Shown here: one piece after another, positions 51,976-60,127 of the stretch | How positions within the stretch are numbered: position 1 is the stretch's first letter | Layout of the letters: the number at the start of each line of letters is the position of its first letter | Assembly (NCBI RefSeq): GCF_001417735.1 | Contig: NZ_BBUZ01000024.1 | Location: 306,094 to 370,093 of the forward strand | Source: Streptomyces sp. NBRC 110028 | GTDB lineage: Bacteria; Actinomycetota; Actinomycetes; Streptomycetales; Streptomycetaceae | DNA: 64,000 nucleotides | Direction: 5' to 3' | The notes under the pieces: model-generated | What the model saw: only the letters and a program-made list of their open reading frames with translations | The model's database searches: none | Told to the model about the DNA's origin: nothing | Translations under genes and position numbers: made by a program

Positions 51976-53694
51976 TCACCGGGCGGGCTGGGGCCGGGGG
52001 CTGCGGTCCGGGTCGGTGCGGGTCTCCGGCACCCCGGCCGCTTCGCGGGCGCCCGCCTCCCGCAGCTCGACCTTGCGGACCTTGCCGCTGACCGTCATCG
52101 GGAAGGCGTCCATGACGCGCAGATGGCGCGGCACCTTGAAGGCGGCCAGCCGGCCGCGGCAGAAGCGGGCCAGTTCGTCGCGGGTGAGGGAGCCCGCGCC
52201 CTCGCGCAGGATCACGCAGGCCAGGATCTCCTCGCCGTACTTCTCGTCGGGGACGCCCACCACCTGCACATCGGCGATCTTGGGGTGGGTGTGCAGGAAC
52301 TCCTCGATCTCCCGCGGGTACACGTTCTCCCCGCCGCGGATGATCATGTCCTTGATCCGGCCGACGATCTGGACGTAGCCGTCGTCGTCCATCACCGCCA
52401 GGTCCCCGGTGTGCATCCAGCCCGCCGGGTCGATGGCCTCGGCCGTCAGCTCCGGCTCCTCCCAGTAGCCGAGCATCACCGAGTAGCCGCGGGTGCACAG
52501 CTCGCCCCGGGTGCCGCGGGGGACGGTCAGACCGGTGACCGGGTCCATGACCTTGACCTCGACGTACGGCAGCACCCGGCCGACCGTGCCGGTGCGGCGC
52601 GCGAGGTCGTCGTCGCGCCGGGTCTGGGTGGAGACCGGGGAGGTCTCGGTCATGCCGTAGCAGATGGACACCTCCGCCATGTGCATCTCGGCGACCACCC
52701 GCCGCATCACCTCCACCGGGCAGGGCGATCCGGCCATGATCCCGGTGCGCAGCGAGGAGAGGTCGAAGGTGGCGAAGTCGGGCAGGGCCAGCTCGGCGAT
52801 GAACATGGTGGGGACGCCGTACAGCGAGGTGCAGCGCTCCCGTTCGACGGCGGAGAGCGTGGCGGCCGGTTCGAAGGTGGGGGCCGGGATGACGACGCAG
52901 GCGCCGTGGGTGGTGGCGCCCAGGTTGCCCATCACCATGCCGAAGCAGTGGTAGAAGGGCACCGGCAGACAGATCCGGTCGTGCTCGGTGTAGCCGACCG
53001 TCTCCCCCACGAAGTAGCCGTTGTTGAGGATGTTGTGGTGGGAGAGGGTGGCGCCCTTGGGGAAGCCGGTGGTGCCCGAGGTGTACTGGATGTTGACCGG
53101 GTCGTCGCAGGACAGCCGGGCCTCGCGCTCGGCCAGCTTCTCCTTCGGCACCCCCTCCCCCGCGCGCACCAGCCCGTCCCAGGTGCGGTCGCCGATGTAG
53201 ACGACATCGCGCAGGGCGGGGCATTCGGCGCGCACCTGCTCGACCATGCGGCGGTAGTCGCTGTCCTTGTGCACGGTGGACGAGACCAGGACCGACACCC
53301 CGGCCTGCCGCAGGACGTACCGCAGCTCATGGACGCGGTAGGCGGGGTTGACGTTGACCATGACGGCGCCGATGCGGGCGGTGGCGTACTGCGTCAGCAC
53401 CCATTCGGGGCAGTTGATCGCCCAGATGCCGACCCGGTCGCCCTTGCCGACGCCCTTGGCCATCAGCCCGAGCGCGACCGCCTCGACCGCCCGGCCGAAT
53501 TCGGCGTACGTCCAGCGGCGGCCGGAGGGGACGTCGACCAGCGCCTCGCGGTCGCCGTACGCCTCGATGGCCCGGGCGAGGTTGGCACCGATGGTGTCGC
53601 CGAGCAGCGGCAGGTCCCCGGTGCCGCTGGCGTAGGAGAGGGCGGCGGGGACGGCTGGAGCCGGTGGCGGGTCGTCGGAGATCGGTTCGATCAT
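51976..53694 (-). CDS. AMP-binding fatty acyl-CoA synthetase
   Basis: This 572-residue adenylate-forming enzyme has the P-loop-like [22 protein letters not shown], the [21 protein letters not shown] hinge region, and the C-terminal catalytic Lys in [10 protein letters not shown]. It activates a medium- or long-chain acid to its CoA ester. AAGGAG precedes the ATG by 5 nt. It lies 53 bp after another synthetase gene on the same strand. Confidence 0.88.
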   Translation of the reverse strand: MIEPISDDPPPAPAVPAALSYASGTGDLPLLGDTIGANLARAIEAYGDREALVDVPSGRRWTYAEFGRAVEAVALGLMAKGVGKGDRVGIWAINCPEWVLTQYATARIGAVMVNVNPAYRVHELRYVLRQAGVSVLVSSTVHKDSDYRRMVEQVRAECPALRDVVYIGDRTWDGLVRAGEGVPKEKLAEREARLSCDDPVNIQYTSGTTGFPKGATLSHHNILNNGYFVGETVGYTEHDRICLPVPFYHCFGMVMGNLGATTHGACVVIPAPTFEPAATLSAVERERCTSLYGVPTMFIAELALPDFATFDLSSLRTGIMAGSPCPVEVMRRVVAEMHMAEVSICYGMTETSPVSTQTRRDDDLARRTGTVGRVLPYVEVKVMDPVTGLTVPRGTRGELCTRGYSVMLGYWEEPELTAEAIDPAGWMHTGDLAVMDDDGYVQIVGRIKDMIIRGGENVYPREIEEFLHTHPKIADVQVVGVPDEKYGEEILACVILREGAGSLTRDELARFCRGRLAAFKVPRHLRVMDAFPMTVSGKVRKVELREAGAREAAGVPETRTDPDRSPRPQPAR

Positions 53695-53746
53695 GGTGTC
53701 TCCTTGCGGTCACATGCCGTTTCGGTCATATGAGGGGGAGCTGCTG

Positions 53747-53767
53747 TTCATGAGGTTCCCTCATGAA
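53747..53767. promoter_or_regulatory. inverted repeat between the two synthetase genes
   Basis: TTCATGAGG and CCTCATGAA with a TTC spacer form a perfect 9-bp inverted repeat that covers the stop codon of the upstream synthetase gene. It may be an operator for the second gene or a weak hairpin. Confidence 0.3.
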
Positions 53768-55466
53768 ACTCGACGCCGTCGCCGATCGCCGTGCGCTCCC
53801 GTAGTTCGATCCGGCGAATCTTGCCGGACACCGTCTTGGGCAGCTCCGCGAACTCCAGCCGCCGCACCCGCTTGTACGGCGCCAGCACCGCCCTGGAGTG
53901 CGCGAACAGCACCTTGGCCGTCTCGGGCCCCGGCTCCCAGCCCTCGGCCAGCACGATGTACGCCTTCGGCACGGACAGCCGCACCGGATCGGGCGCCGGG
54001 ACGACGGCGGCCTCGGCGACCGCCTCGTGCTCCAGCAGGGCGCTCTCCAGCTCGAAGGGCGAAATCTTGTAGTCCGAGCTTTTGAAGACATCGTCCGCGC
54101 GCCCGACATACGTGACATAGCCGTCCGCGTCACGCGAACCGATGTCGCCGGTGCGGTAGTAGCCGCCCGCGGTGGCCTCGGCGGTGCGCTCCTCGTCGCC
54201 CTCGTACCCCGTCATCAGGCCGACGGGGCGGCCGTGGCGTCCGGTCAGGTCGAGGCAGATCTCGCCCTCGTCGCCGGGTTCGCCGGTGACCGGGTCGAGG
54301 AGGACGACGCTGAAACCGGGGGTCGGGCGGCCCATCGAGCCGGTCTTGAGCGGCTGACCGGGGGTGTTGGCGACCTGGACGGCGGTCTCGGTCTGGCCGA
54401 AGCCGTCCCGGATCGTCACCCCCCAGGCGCGCCGGACGTGCTCGATGACCTCGGGGTTCAGCGGCTCACCGGCGGCCACGGCCTCGCGCGGGGGGCGCCG
54501 CAGCTGGGTCAGATCGGCCTGGATGAGCATGCGCCAGACGGTGGGCGGGGCGCAGAAGGTGGTGACGCCGCAGCGGTCCATCTCGGCCATGAGACGGGTG
54601 GCGTCGAAGCGGGCGTAGTTGTGGATGAAGACGGTCGCCTCGGCGTTCCAGGGCGCGAAGAGGTTGGACCAGGCGTGCTTGGCCCAGCCCGGGGAGGAGA
54701 TGTTGAGGTGGACGTCGCCGGGCCTGAGACCGATCCAGTACATCGTCGACAGATGGCCGATGGGGTACGAGATGTGGGTGTGCTCGACGAGCTTGGGCCG
54801 GGCGGTGGTGCCGGAGGTGAAGTAGAGCATCAGCGGGTCGTCCGCGCGGGTCGGCCCGTCCGGTACGAAGCGGTCCGCCAGGGCCGCCACCCCGTCCGGG
54901 GTCTCCTCCGGCACCGCGTCCGTCCCGGCGTCCTCGTACGCCAGCCAGCCGTCCGGCGCGCCGCCGACCGCGATGCGGGTGTAGTCGCCCGCCACCTGCG
55001 TGAACTTGCCGGTGTCCGCCGTCCGCACGATCACGTGCCTGGCCCGGCCGCGGACGATGCGGTCCGCCAGGTCCAGCGGGCCGAGCAGCGGGGTCGCGGG
55101 GATGACGACGGCGCGCAGCTTCATCGCCGCCAGCGCCGTCTCCCACAGCTCCCGCTGGTTGCCGAGCATGACCACGATCCGGTCCCCCGGCCGCACGCCC
55201 CTCGCGCGCAGCCAGTTCGCGGCCCGGTCGGAGCGGCGGCGCATCGCGTCGAAGCTCAGCCGGGTCTCCCGGCCGTCCTCCTCCACGATGCGCAAAGCGG
55301 TGCGTCCGTTTCCTTCCGCGATCTGGTCGAACCAGTCCAGGGCCCAGTTGAAACGGTCCGGGCGGGGCCAGCTGAACCCTTCGTACGCCGCCGCGTAATC
55401 CTCGCGGCGGTCGAGAAGGAAGTCCCGTGCCACGCGGAAATCGTGAGAGGGACTCATTGCTGTCAC
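53748..55466 (-). CDS. AMP-binding acyl-CoA synthetase (medium-chain type)
   Basis: The 572-residue adenylate-forming enzyme has YFTSGTTARPKLVEHTH, DGFGQTETAV, YRTGDIGSRDADGYVTYVGRADD and the catalytic Lys in VSGKIRRIEL. The layout (WFDQIAEGN... near the start) is that of acetyl/medium-chain acyl-CoA synthetases. The GTG at 55466 was chosen because GGAGG lies 5 nt upstream; the ATG 9 bp later would be 14 nt from it. It faces a GAF-LuxR regulator across a 102-bp region with a long palindrome. Confidence 0.87.
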   Translation of the reverse strand: MTAMSPSHDFRVARDFLLDRREDYAAAYEGFSWPRPDRFNWALDWFDQIAEGNGRTALRIVEEDGRETRLSFDAMRRRSDRAANWLRARGVRPGDRIVVMLGNQRELWETALAAMKLRAVVIPATPLLGPLDLADRIVRGRARHVIVRTADTGKFTQVAGDYTRIAVGGAPDGWLAYEDAGTDAVPEETPDGVAALADRFVPDGPTRADDPLMLYFTSGTTARPKLVEHTHISYPIGHLSTMYWIGLRPGDVHLNISSPGWAKHAWSNLFAPWNAEATVFIHNYARFDATRLMAEMDRCGVTTFCAPPTVWRMLIQADLTQLRRPPREAVAAGEPLNPEVIEHVRRAWGVTIRDGFGQTETAVQVANTPGQPLKTGSMGRPTPGFSVVLLDPVTGEPGDEGEICLDLTGRHGRPVGLMTGYEGDEERTAEATAGGYYRTGDIGSRDADGYVTYVGRADDVFKSSDYKISPFELESALLEHEAVAEAAVVPAPDPVRLSVPKAYIVLAEGWEPGPETAKVLFAHSRAVLAPYKRVRRLEFAELPKTVSGKIRRIELRERTAIGDGVEFHEGTS

Positions 55467-55524
55467 TTCTTCCTCCTGAATTGCGGTGCCGCTCGCTAGC
55501 ATCGTGCGACGGGTGATCTGGGTC

Positions 55525-55550
55525 TCACCACCCCCGGACGGGGGTGGTGA
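55525..55550. promoter_or_regulatory. 26-bp palindrome between the synthetase and GAF-LuxR genes
   Basis: TCACCACCCCC (55525-55535) and its perfect complement GGGGGTGGTGA (55540-55550) flank GGAC. It sits in the divergent promoter region and is the obvious candidate operator of the LuxR-type protein. Confidence 0.6.
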
Positions 55551-55568
55551 CGTTTCGGGGAGGCAACC

Positions 55569-56420
55569 GTGGCGGAATCGGAGCGTGCCGTCGACGTACG
55601 GACAGCGCTGCTGCGGATGCGCCGGCGCGGCGGGCTGCCCGTCGCCTTCGGCGGACTGTTCTCCGGCGCCCAGCAGTTCCGTATCTCCGAACTCACCGGG
55701 ACCACCACGGACTCCTTGCACGGCCTCGCCATCACCGCGGGCAACGGGCTCGGCGGCAAGGTCCTGACCCTGTCCCGGCCGATATCCGTGATCGACTATC
55801 TCCTCTCGCGGGCGATCAGCCACGAGTACGACGGCGCGGTCGGCGCCGAGGGGCTGCGCTCGATCATGGCCGTCCCGGTGGTCGTCCGCGGCCGGGTGCG
55901 CGGCCTGCTGTACGGGGCGCTGCGGCAGCCGCTGATCCTCGGCGACCGCGCCCTGAGCGCGGCGGTGGAGGCCGCCCGCGAGCTGGAGCGGACCCTCGCC
56001 GCGCAGGACGAGGCGCGGCGGCTGATGGCGGTCGCGGAGCAGCCGGTGCCGGAGGCGGAGGCCGACCCGGCGGCCTGGGAGGAGGTCCGCGCGGCCCATG
56101 TCGACCTGCGGACCCTGGCCCAGCGGGTGGCCGATCCGCAGCTGCGGGCGGAGATTCTGACCGCCTGCGGCCGGCTGGCCCGCGCCTCGTCGGGTGACGG
56201 CCGCGACCGGGCGTCCGGCGGACGTGTGCAGCTGTCCCCGCGCGAGGTGGACGTCCTGGCCTGTGTGGCCTCGGGCGCGACGAACTCGGCGGCGGCCGAC
56301 CGGCTGGGGCTGCGGCCGGAGACGGTGAAGAGCTATCTGCGGTCGTGCATGCGCAAGTTGGGGGCGAACACCCGCCTGCACGCGGTGGTCGAGGCCCGCC
56401 GCGCGGGGCTGCTGCCGTAG
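55569..56420 (+). CDS. GAF-domain LuxR-family regulator
   Basis: The 283-residue protein has a GAF-like sensor (about residues 10-135, GLRSIMAVPVVVRGRVRGLL), a helical linker and a C-terminal LuxR HTH (about 220-280, LSPREVDVLACVASGATNSA, RPETVKSYLRSCMRKLG). The GTG start has GGGGAGG 5 nt upstream. The divergent acyl-CoA synthetase genes are the likely targets, with a fatty acid or CoA derivative as ligand (inference). Confidence 0.83.
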   Translation: MAESERAVDVRTALLRMRRRGGLPVAFGGLFSGAQQFRISELTGTTTDSLHGLAITAGNGLGGKVLTLSRPISVIDYLLSRAISHEYDGAVGAEGLRSIMAVPVVVRGRVRGLLYGALRQPLILGDRALSAAVEAARELERTLAAQDEARRLMAVAEQPVPEAEADPAAWEEVRAAHVDLRTLAQRVADPQLRAEILTACGRLARASSGDGRDRASGGRVQLSPREVDVLACVASGATNSAAADRLGLRPETVKSYLRSCMRKLGANTRLHAVVEARRAGLLP

Positions 56421-56604
56421 GGCGTACCGGCCCCGGCCCGCCCTGTCCACGACGCCTGGCGCGCGTACCCGGCCGCCGCCGGGAGGCAGCCCCGCTCGCC
56501 GCGTTGCCGGGCACGTCCTCAGGTGTCCGCCCCTTGCCGCCGCGGGTGGGCGCGGCGCGGCCTTCGGGGACACGCGCCGGCGGTTCCACGGGTTTGGGCG
56601 GCGG

Positions 56605-57189
56605 CTACGCCAGGACCGCGGCGAGGGCCGGGGCGTACAGCTCGACCACCTCGTCCGGCGTCAGGGCGGTCACGCCCGGGGCGCGCAGCAGATGGCGGGT
56701 GAGGGCGAGGCCGAGGAGCTGGGCGCAGACCAGCGCGGCGCGGCGCGGGTCTGTGGCGTCGCCGAGGGCGGGTGCGACCTGCGCGGCGAAGATCTCGCGC
56801 AGCCGCTCGGCGGCCCGCTCGTGGGTGACGGCGGAGCGCAGCAGGAGCAGCAGGGCGTCGTCGGCGGGGTCGCCCTCCCAGCGGTCGAGGAAGTGGCGCA
56901 CGAGGACCCGCGCGAGGTCGTCGCGGGCCACGGCGGTCAGGTCGGGCAGCCGCAGGTCGATGGTGAGGGCCGCGTCGAAGAGCTGGTCCTTGCTGCCGAA
57001 GTAGCGCATGACCATCGAGGCGTCGATGGCCGCGTCGGCGGCGATCGCGCGGATGGTGGTGCGCTCGTAGCCGTGCCGGGCGAAGCGCGCGCGGGCGGTG
57101 CGGAGGATGGTGGCGCGGGTGCGGTCGGCGCTCCGGGCGCCCGTCAGGCGGGGTTCGCCGCCGCAGGGGCCGGGCCCGGGATCGTCCAC
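56605..57189 (-). CDS. TetR-family regulator
   Basis: The 194-residue protein has an N-terminal TetR HTH (about 25-70, ARFARHGYERTTIRAIAADA, ASMVMRYFGSKDQLF) and a C-terminal helical TetR ligand region of the usual length. The GTG start at 57189 has no good Shine-Dalgarno. A perfect 16-bp palindrome lies 38 bp upstream. No obvious metabolic partner is adjacent, so the target is unknown. Confidence 0.83.
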   Translation of the reverse strand: MDDPGPGPCGGEPRLTGARSADRTRATILRTARARFARHGYERTTIRAIAADAAIDASMVMRYFGSKDQLFDAALTIDLRLPDLTAVARDDLARVLVRHFLDRWEGDPADDALLLLLRSAVTHERAAERLREIFAAQVAPALGDATDPRRAALVCAQLLGLALTRHLLRAPGVTALTPDEVVELYAPALAAVLA

Positions 57190-57226
57190 GCCAACAATCG
57201 TAGGCAACCGGTCGTGGGCACGCCAG

Positions 57227-57242
57227 GAGCGGGTACCCGCTC
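57227..57242. promoter_or_regulatory. 16-bp palindrome upstream of the TetR gene
   Basis: GAGCGGGTACCCGCTC is perfectly symmetric and lies 38 bp upstream of the TetR start, the usual position of an autoregulatory TetR operator. Confidence 0.5.
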
Positions 57243-57433
57243 TCCTGGACGGCACATCGACGCCACGTCGACGCCCCGAGACCGCTTTGGAGCGGGTGAT
57301 TCCGGATCCGGCCGCCCCGGCCGCCGCCTGGGCATATCGGGGGATATCCTGCTCTGAGGCCCGTGGTGCGCGCTCGGGGCGCCCACGGCCCCCACGCGCC
57401 CGGTGCCCAGGGGACCCGCGACGAGGAGGTGAG

Positions 57434-57502
57434 GTGCACGCGATGACCGGCGAACCTCCCAGTCGCATGCCGCGAGCCGCCACCCCGTCCCGGCCGCGCT
57501 GA
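57434..57502 (+). CDS. possible leader peptide before corA
   Basis: A 22-codon frame (GTG 57434, or ATG 57443) reads VHAMTGEPPSRMPRAATPSR and ends 67 bp before the corA ATG. GAGGAGG lies 4 nt before the GTG. It is rich in Pro and Arg, a composition also found in the leader peptide of an enterobacterial Mg2+ transporter gene. The 380-bp gap between the TetR gene and corA otherwise shows only the palindrome. Weak evidence. Confidence 0.25.
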   Translation: MHAMTGEPPSRMPRAATPSRPR

Positions 57503-57569
57503 AGGCAGCGCACCACAGCGCACCACAGCTCAGCGCGGCCCGGCGCCAGCTACCCGTAAAGGACCCCTC

Positions 57570-58808
57570 ATGTCCGAGCGCCGTTCCCACACCCCGCGCC
57601 CGCTGAAGAAGTACCCCTGGCTGCGGCCCGCGGTGACGCGCGCGGCGGGCCACGGCCCGCGCTCCGGTGCCGGGACCGGGACCGGGACCGGGACCGGGAC
57701 CGGGACCGGGACCGGGACCGGGGCGTCGGGCCCGCCGGGCGCCGGGTCCGCGCCCGCCGCGGTCGACGGCACGGCGGTCGCCGACGAGCAGAGCGTGGTG
57801 GACGCGGCCGTCTACCGCGACGGCCGCCGGGTCGGCACGCCCGACAGCCTGGCCGCCACCTTCCGGCGGCTGCGCGAGGAGCCGGGCGCGATGGCCTGGA
57901 TCGGGTTGTACCGGCCGACCGAGGCGGAGCTGCTGTCGCTCGCGGAGGAATTCGATCTGCACAAGCTGTCCATCGAGGACGCGATGGAGGCGCACCAGCG
58001 GCCCAAGCTGGAGCGCTACGGCGAGACGCTGTTCGTCGTGCTGCGCGCGGCCCGCTACCTCGACGCGGTCGAGGAGGTGGACTTCGGCGAGCTGCACGTC
58101 TTCGTCGGCCCCGACTTCGTCATCACCGTCCGGCACGGCGCCGCCCCGGACCTGTCGGCGGTGCGCACCCGGCTGGAGTCGGCCCCCGAGCTGCTGGCCC
58201 TCGGCCCGGAGGCGGTGCTGTACGCCATCCTGGACGCGGTCGTCGACGGCTACGCCCCGGTCGTGGCGGGCGTGCAGAACGACATCGACGAGATCGAGAC
58301 CGAGGTCTTCCGCGGCGACCCCGCGGTGTCGCGCCGCATCTACGAACTCTCCCGCGAAATGGTGGAGTTCCAGCGCGCCACCCGCCCGCTGGTGGGGATG
58401 CTGCGCGGGCTGATGGCCGGTTTCGACAAGTACGGCACCGACGACGAGCTGCAGCGCTATCTGCGGGACGTCGCCGACCACGTCACCCACACCAGCGAAC
58501 GCGTGGACGGCTTCCGCTCGGCCCTCACCGACATCCTCGCGGTCAACGCCACCCTCGTCACCCAGCAGCAGAACGCCGAGATGAGGGCGCTGGCGGAGGC
58601 GGGCTTCGAGCAGAACGAGGAGGTCAAGAAGATCTCCGCGTGGGCGGCCATCCTGTTCGCCCCGACCCTGGTCGGCACCATCTACGGCATGAACTTCACC
58701 CACATGCCTGAGCTGCACTGGGTGCTGGGCTATCCCTTCGCACTGCTGCTGATGGCGGTGGTGTGCGTCAGCCTGTACGTCATCTTCAAGCGGCGGGACT
58801 GGCTCTGA
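57570..58808 (+). CDS. corA: CorA-family magnesium transporter
   Basis: The 412-residue protein has a cytoplasmic domain (about 80-345) and two C-terminal membrane segments (about 350-372 and 385-405). The first ends in the invariant YGMNFTHMPEL (GMN plus the negative loop). It works as a pentamer to import Mg2+, Co2+ or Ni2+. The N-terminal ~60 residues are basic and contain eight Gly-Thr repeats coded by a hexanucleotide array. AAAGGA precedes the ATG by 6-8 nt. Confidence 0.9.
   Translation: MSERRSHTPRPLKKYPWLRPAVTRAAGHGPRSGAGTGTGTGTGTGTGTGTGASGPPGAGSAPAAVDGTAVADEQSVVDAAVYRDGRRVGTPDSLAATFRRLREEPGAMAWIGLYRPTEAELLSLAEEFDLHKLSIEDAMEAHQRPKLERYGETLFVVLRAARYLDAVEEVDFGELHVFVGPDFVITVRHGAAPDLSAVRTRLESAPELLALGPEAVLYAILDAVVDGYAPVVAGVQNDIDEIETEVFRGDPAVSRRIYELSREMVEFQRATRPLVGMLRGLMAGFDKYGTDDELQRYLRDVADHVTHTSERVDGFRSALTDILAVNATLVTQQQNAEMRALAEAGFEQNEEVKKISAWAAILFAPTLVGTIYGMNFTHMPELHWVLGYPFALLLMAVVCVSLYVIFKRRDWL
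57671..57720. repeat. (CGGGAC)8 hexanucleotide array in corA
   Basis: Eight perfect hexamer copies plus a partial one code for Gly-Thr repeats in frame. Copy-number change would keep the frame. Confidence 0.9.
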
Positions 58809-58829
58809 CGCGGAGGGAAGGCCGGGTCG

Positions 58830-59828
58830 TCAAGCCTGCCGGCGGGCGAATTGGGCAGGTGTCGCCTGGTATTGCTGCTTGAAAGCGCGGATGAAGTGGC
58901 TGCTGTCGGCGAAGTGCCAGCGCGCGGCGACCTCGGAGACCGTGAGGCGTGATCCGGGGGCGGTGAGCGCCGTGGCCGCTTCCTCCAGGCGTCGGCGGCG
59001 GATGTAGGCACTGAACGACTCGTCCAGACTCGCGAAGGCCCGCTGCAGGGTGCGGACGGAGACGTGCAGGTGCGCGGCGATCGAGGCCGGAGAGAGATCG
59101 GCGTCGGCGAGCCGGGCATCGGCCAGGTCCCTGGCCGCTTGGGCCAGCGCCGGGGTGAACGCGGGCTCACGGTCGTCGAAGTGATCGAGGATCAGTCCCT
59201 TGGCCAGTTCGAGCAGGGCGTTGCGGGACGCGTGCGCGCCCGCGGGACCGAGGTCGCTCACGGTCCGCTGCACCATGCTGGTGTGTGCCATGAGGATCTG
59301 CGCCGCGGGCGAGGCGACGTGGCCCGTGCGCGGTTTCCCGGCGACCAGGGACCGCAAGGCGTCGCCGGGGAAGATGAAGATGCGGGTGCCGATCTCGGGC
59401 GTGGTGTGGAAATGGTTCTCCGTCACGACGTGGTGCAGGAAGTAGGTGCCGGCCGAGACGCACGCGTCACCGTCCTGATCGTGCGGGTTCTGCAGGGCCA
59501 CCGCGCCGCGCAGCCCGACGTACAGCCTGATCTCGTCGTGCTCGTGTCTCCCGACCGCGCGGGTGCTCAGGGGTGAAGAGCCCCAGAGTTCGTTGACGGC
59601 GGTGTCCTGCAGGGTCACCGAGCGCATCGTTCCCCGGAAGCCGTCGATCGTGGAAGCGGTGAATTCCGGCAGCGGGTACAGGTCTCCCATGCGGTCGTTC
59701 CAGGCGTCGACGAACGGCTCCCACGTTCCCCGGCCGGTGCCGGTGGAGTCGGCGTCGACGGCGAACGTGCCCGTCTTGTCGCCCGGACCATGGAAACGCG
59801 GCCTGCTGCTCAGCGGCCTGCTGCTCAT
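58830..59828 (-). CDS. AraC-family regulator
   Basis: The 332-residue protein has an N-terminal AraC-binding-like cupin region (HEHDEIRLYVGLRGAVAL, SAGTYFLHHVV) and a C-terminal double HTH (about 230-330: SPASIAAHLHVSVRTLQRAF, SEVAARWHFADSSHFIRAFK). The ATG at 59828 has GGAGGG 4 nt upstream. It resembles AraC-binding-like/feaR-type regulators of the actinomycetes. Target unknown; it converges with corA and is divergent from the PucR gene. Confidence 0.83.
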   Translation of the reverse strand: MSSRPLSSRPRFHGPGDKTGTFAVDADSTGTGRGTWEPFVDAWNDRMGDLYPLPEFTASTIDGFRGTMRSVTLQDTAVNELWGSSPLSTRAVGRHEHDEIRLYVGLRGAVALQNPHDQDGDACVSAGTYFLHHVVTENHFHTTPEIGTRIFIFPGDALRSLVAGKPRTGHVASPAAQILMAHTSMVQRTVSDLGPAGAHASRNALLELAKGLILDHFDDREPAFTPALAQAARDLADARLADADLSPASIAAHLHVSVRTLQRAFASLDESFSAYIRRRRLEEAATALTAPGSRLTVSEVAARWHFADSSHFIRAFKQQYQATPAQFARRQA

Positions 59829-60127
59829 GTGCCCTCCGCGCCGGCGAAGACGTCGCCGGAATCCCCTCTTCGCGTCACAAACGTACATGCTTTCCACGCA
59901 CGGCGGTTCCCACCCCCGGCCGCGCTTCAACCGTCGACGGCCCACCGCTCGCGGGTGCCGTCTGCCGAACCGATGCTCGCCGGTGCGCCGGGGGCACCGG
60001 AGTGAGGCCGGTGCCGTCGGGGCACGGAACGGAGCGCAGGGGACGTCCGTCCAACCTCGGACGTATCCCGCACCCGTCGGGCAACGGCCCGCGGGTGAGC
60101 CGCTTCCGGTTGAACGGAGGGCCCGCC

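Noticed and set aside
56421..56604. Possible short gene between the LuxR and TetR genes
   Set aside because: The 184-bp gap has open frames in several directions but no ribosome binding site, bias or known domain.
59829..60127. Possible gene in the gap between the AraC and PucR genes
   Set aside because: I see only a 7-bp inverted repeat (ACGTCCG/CGGACGT at 60043-60064); the frames there are extensions without start signals.
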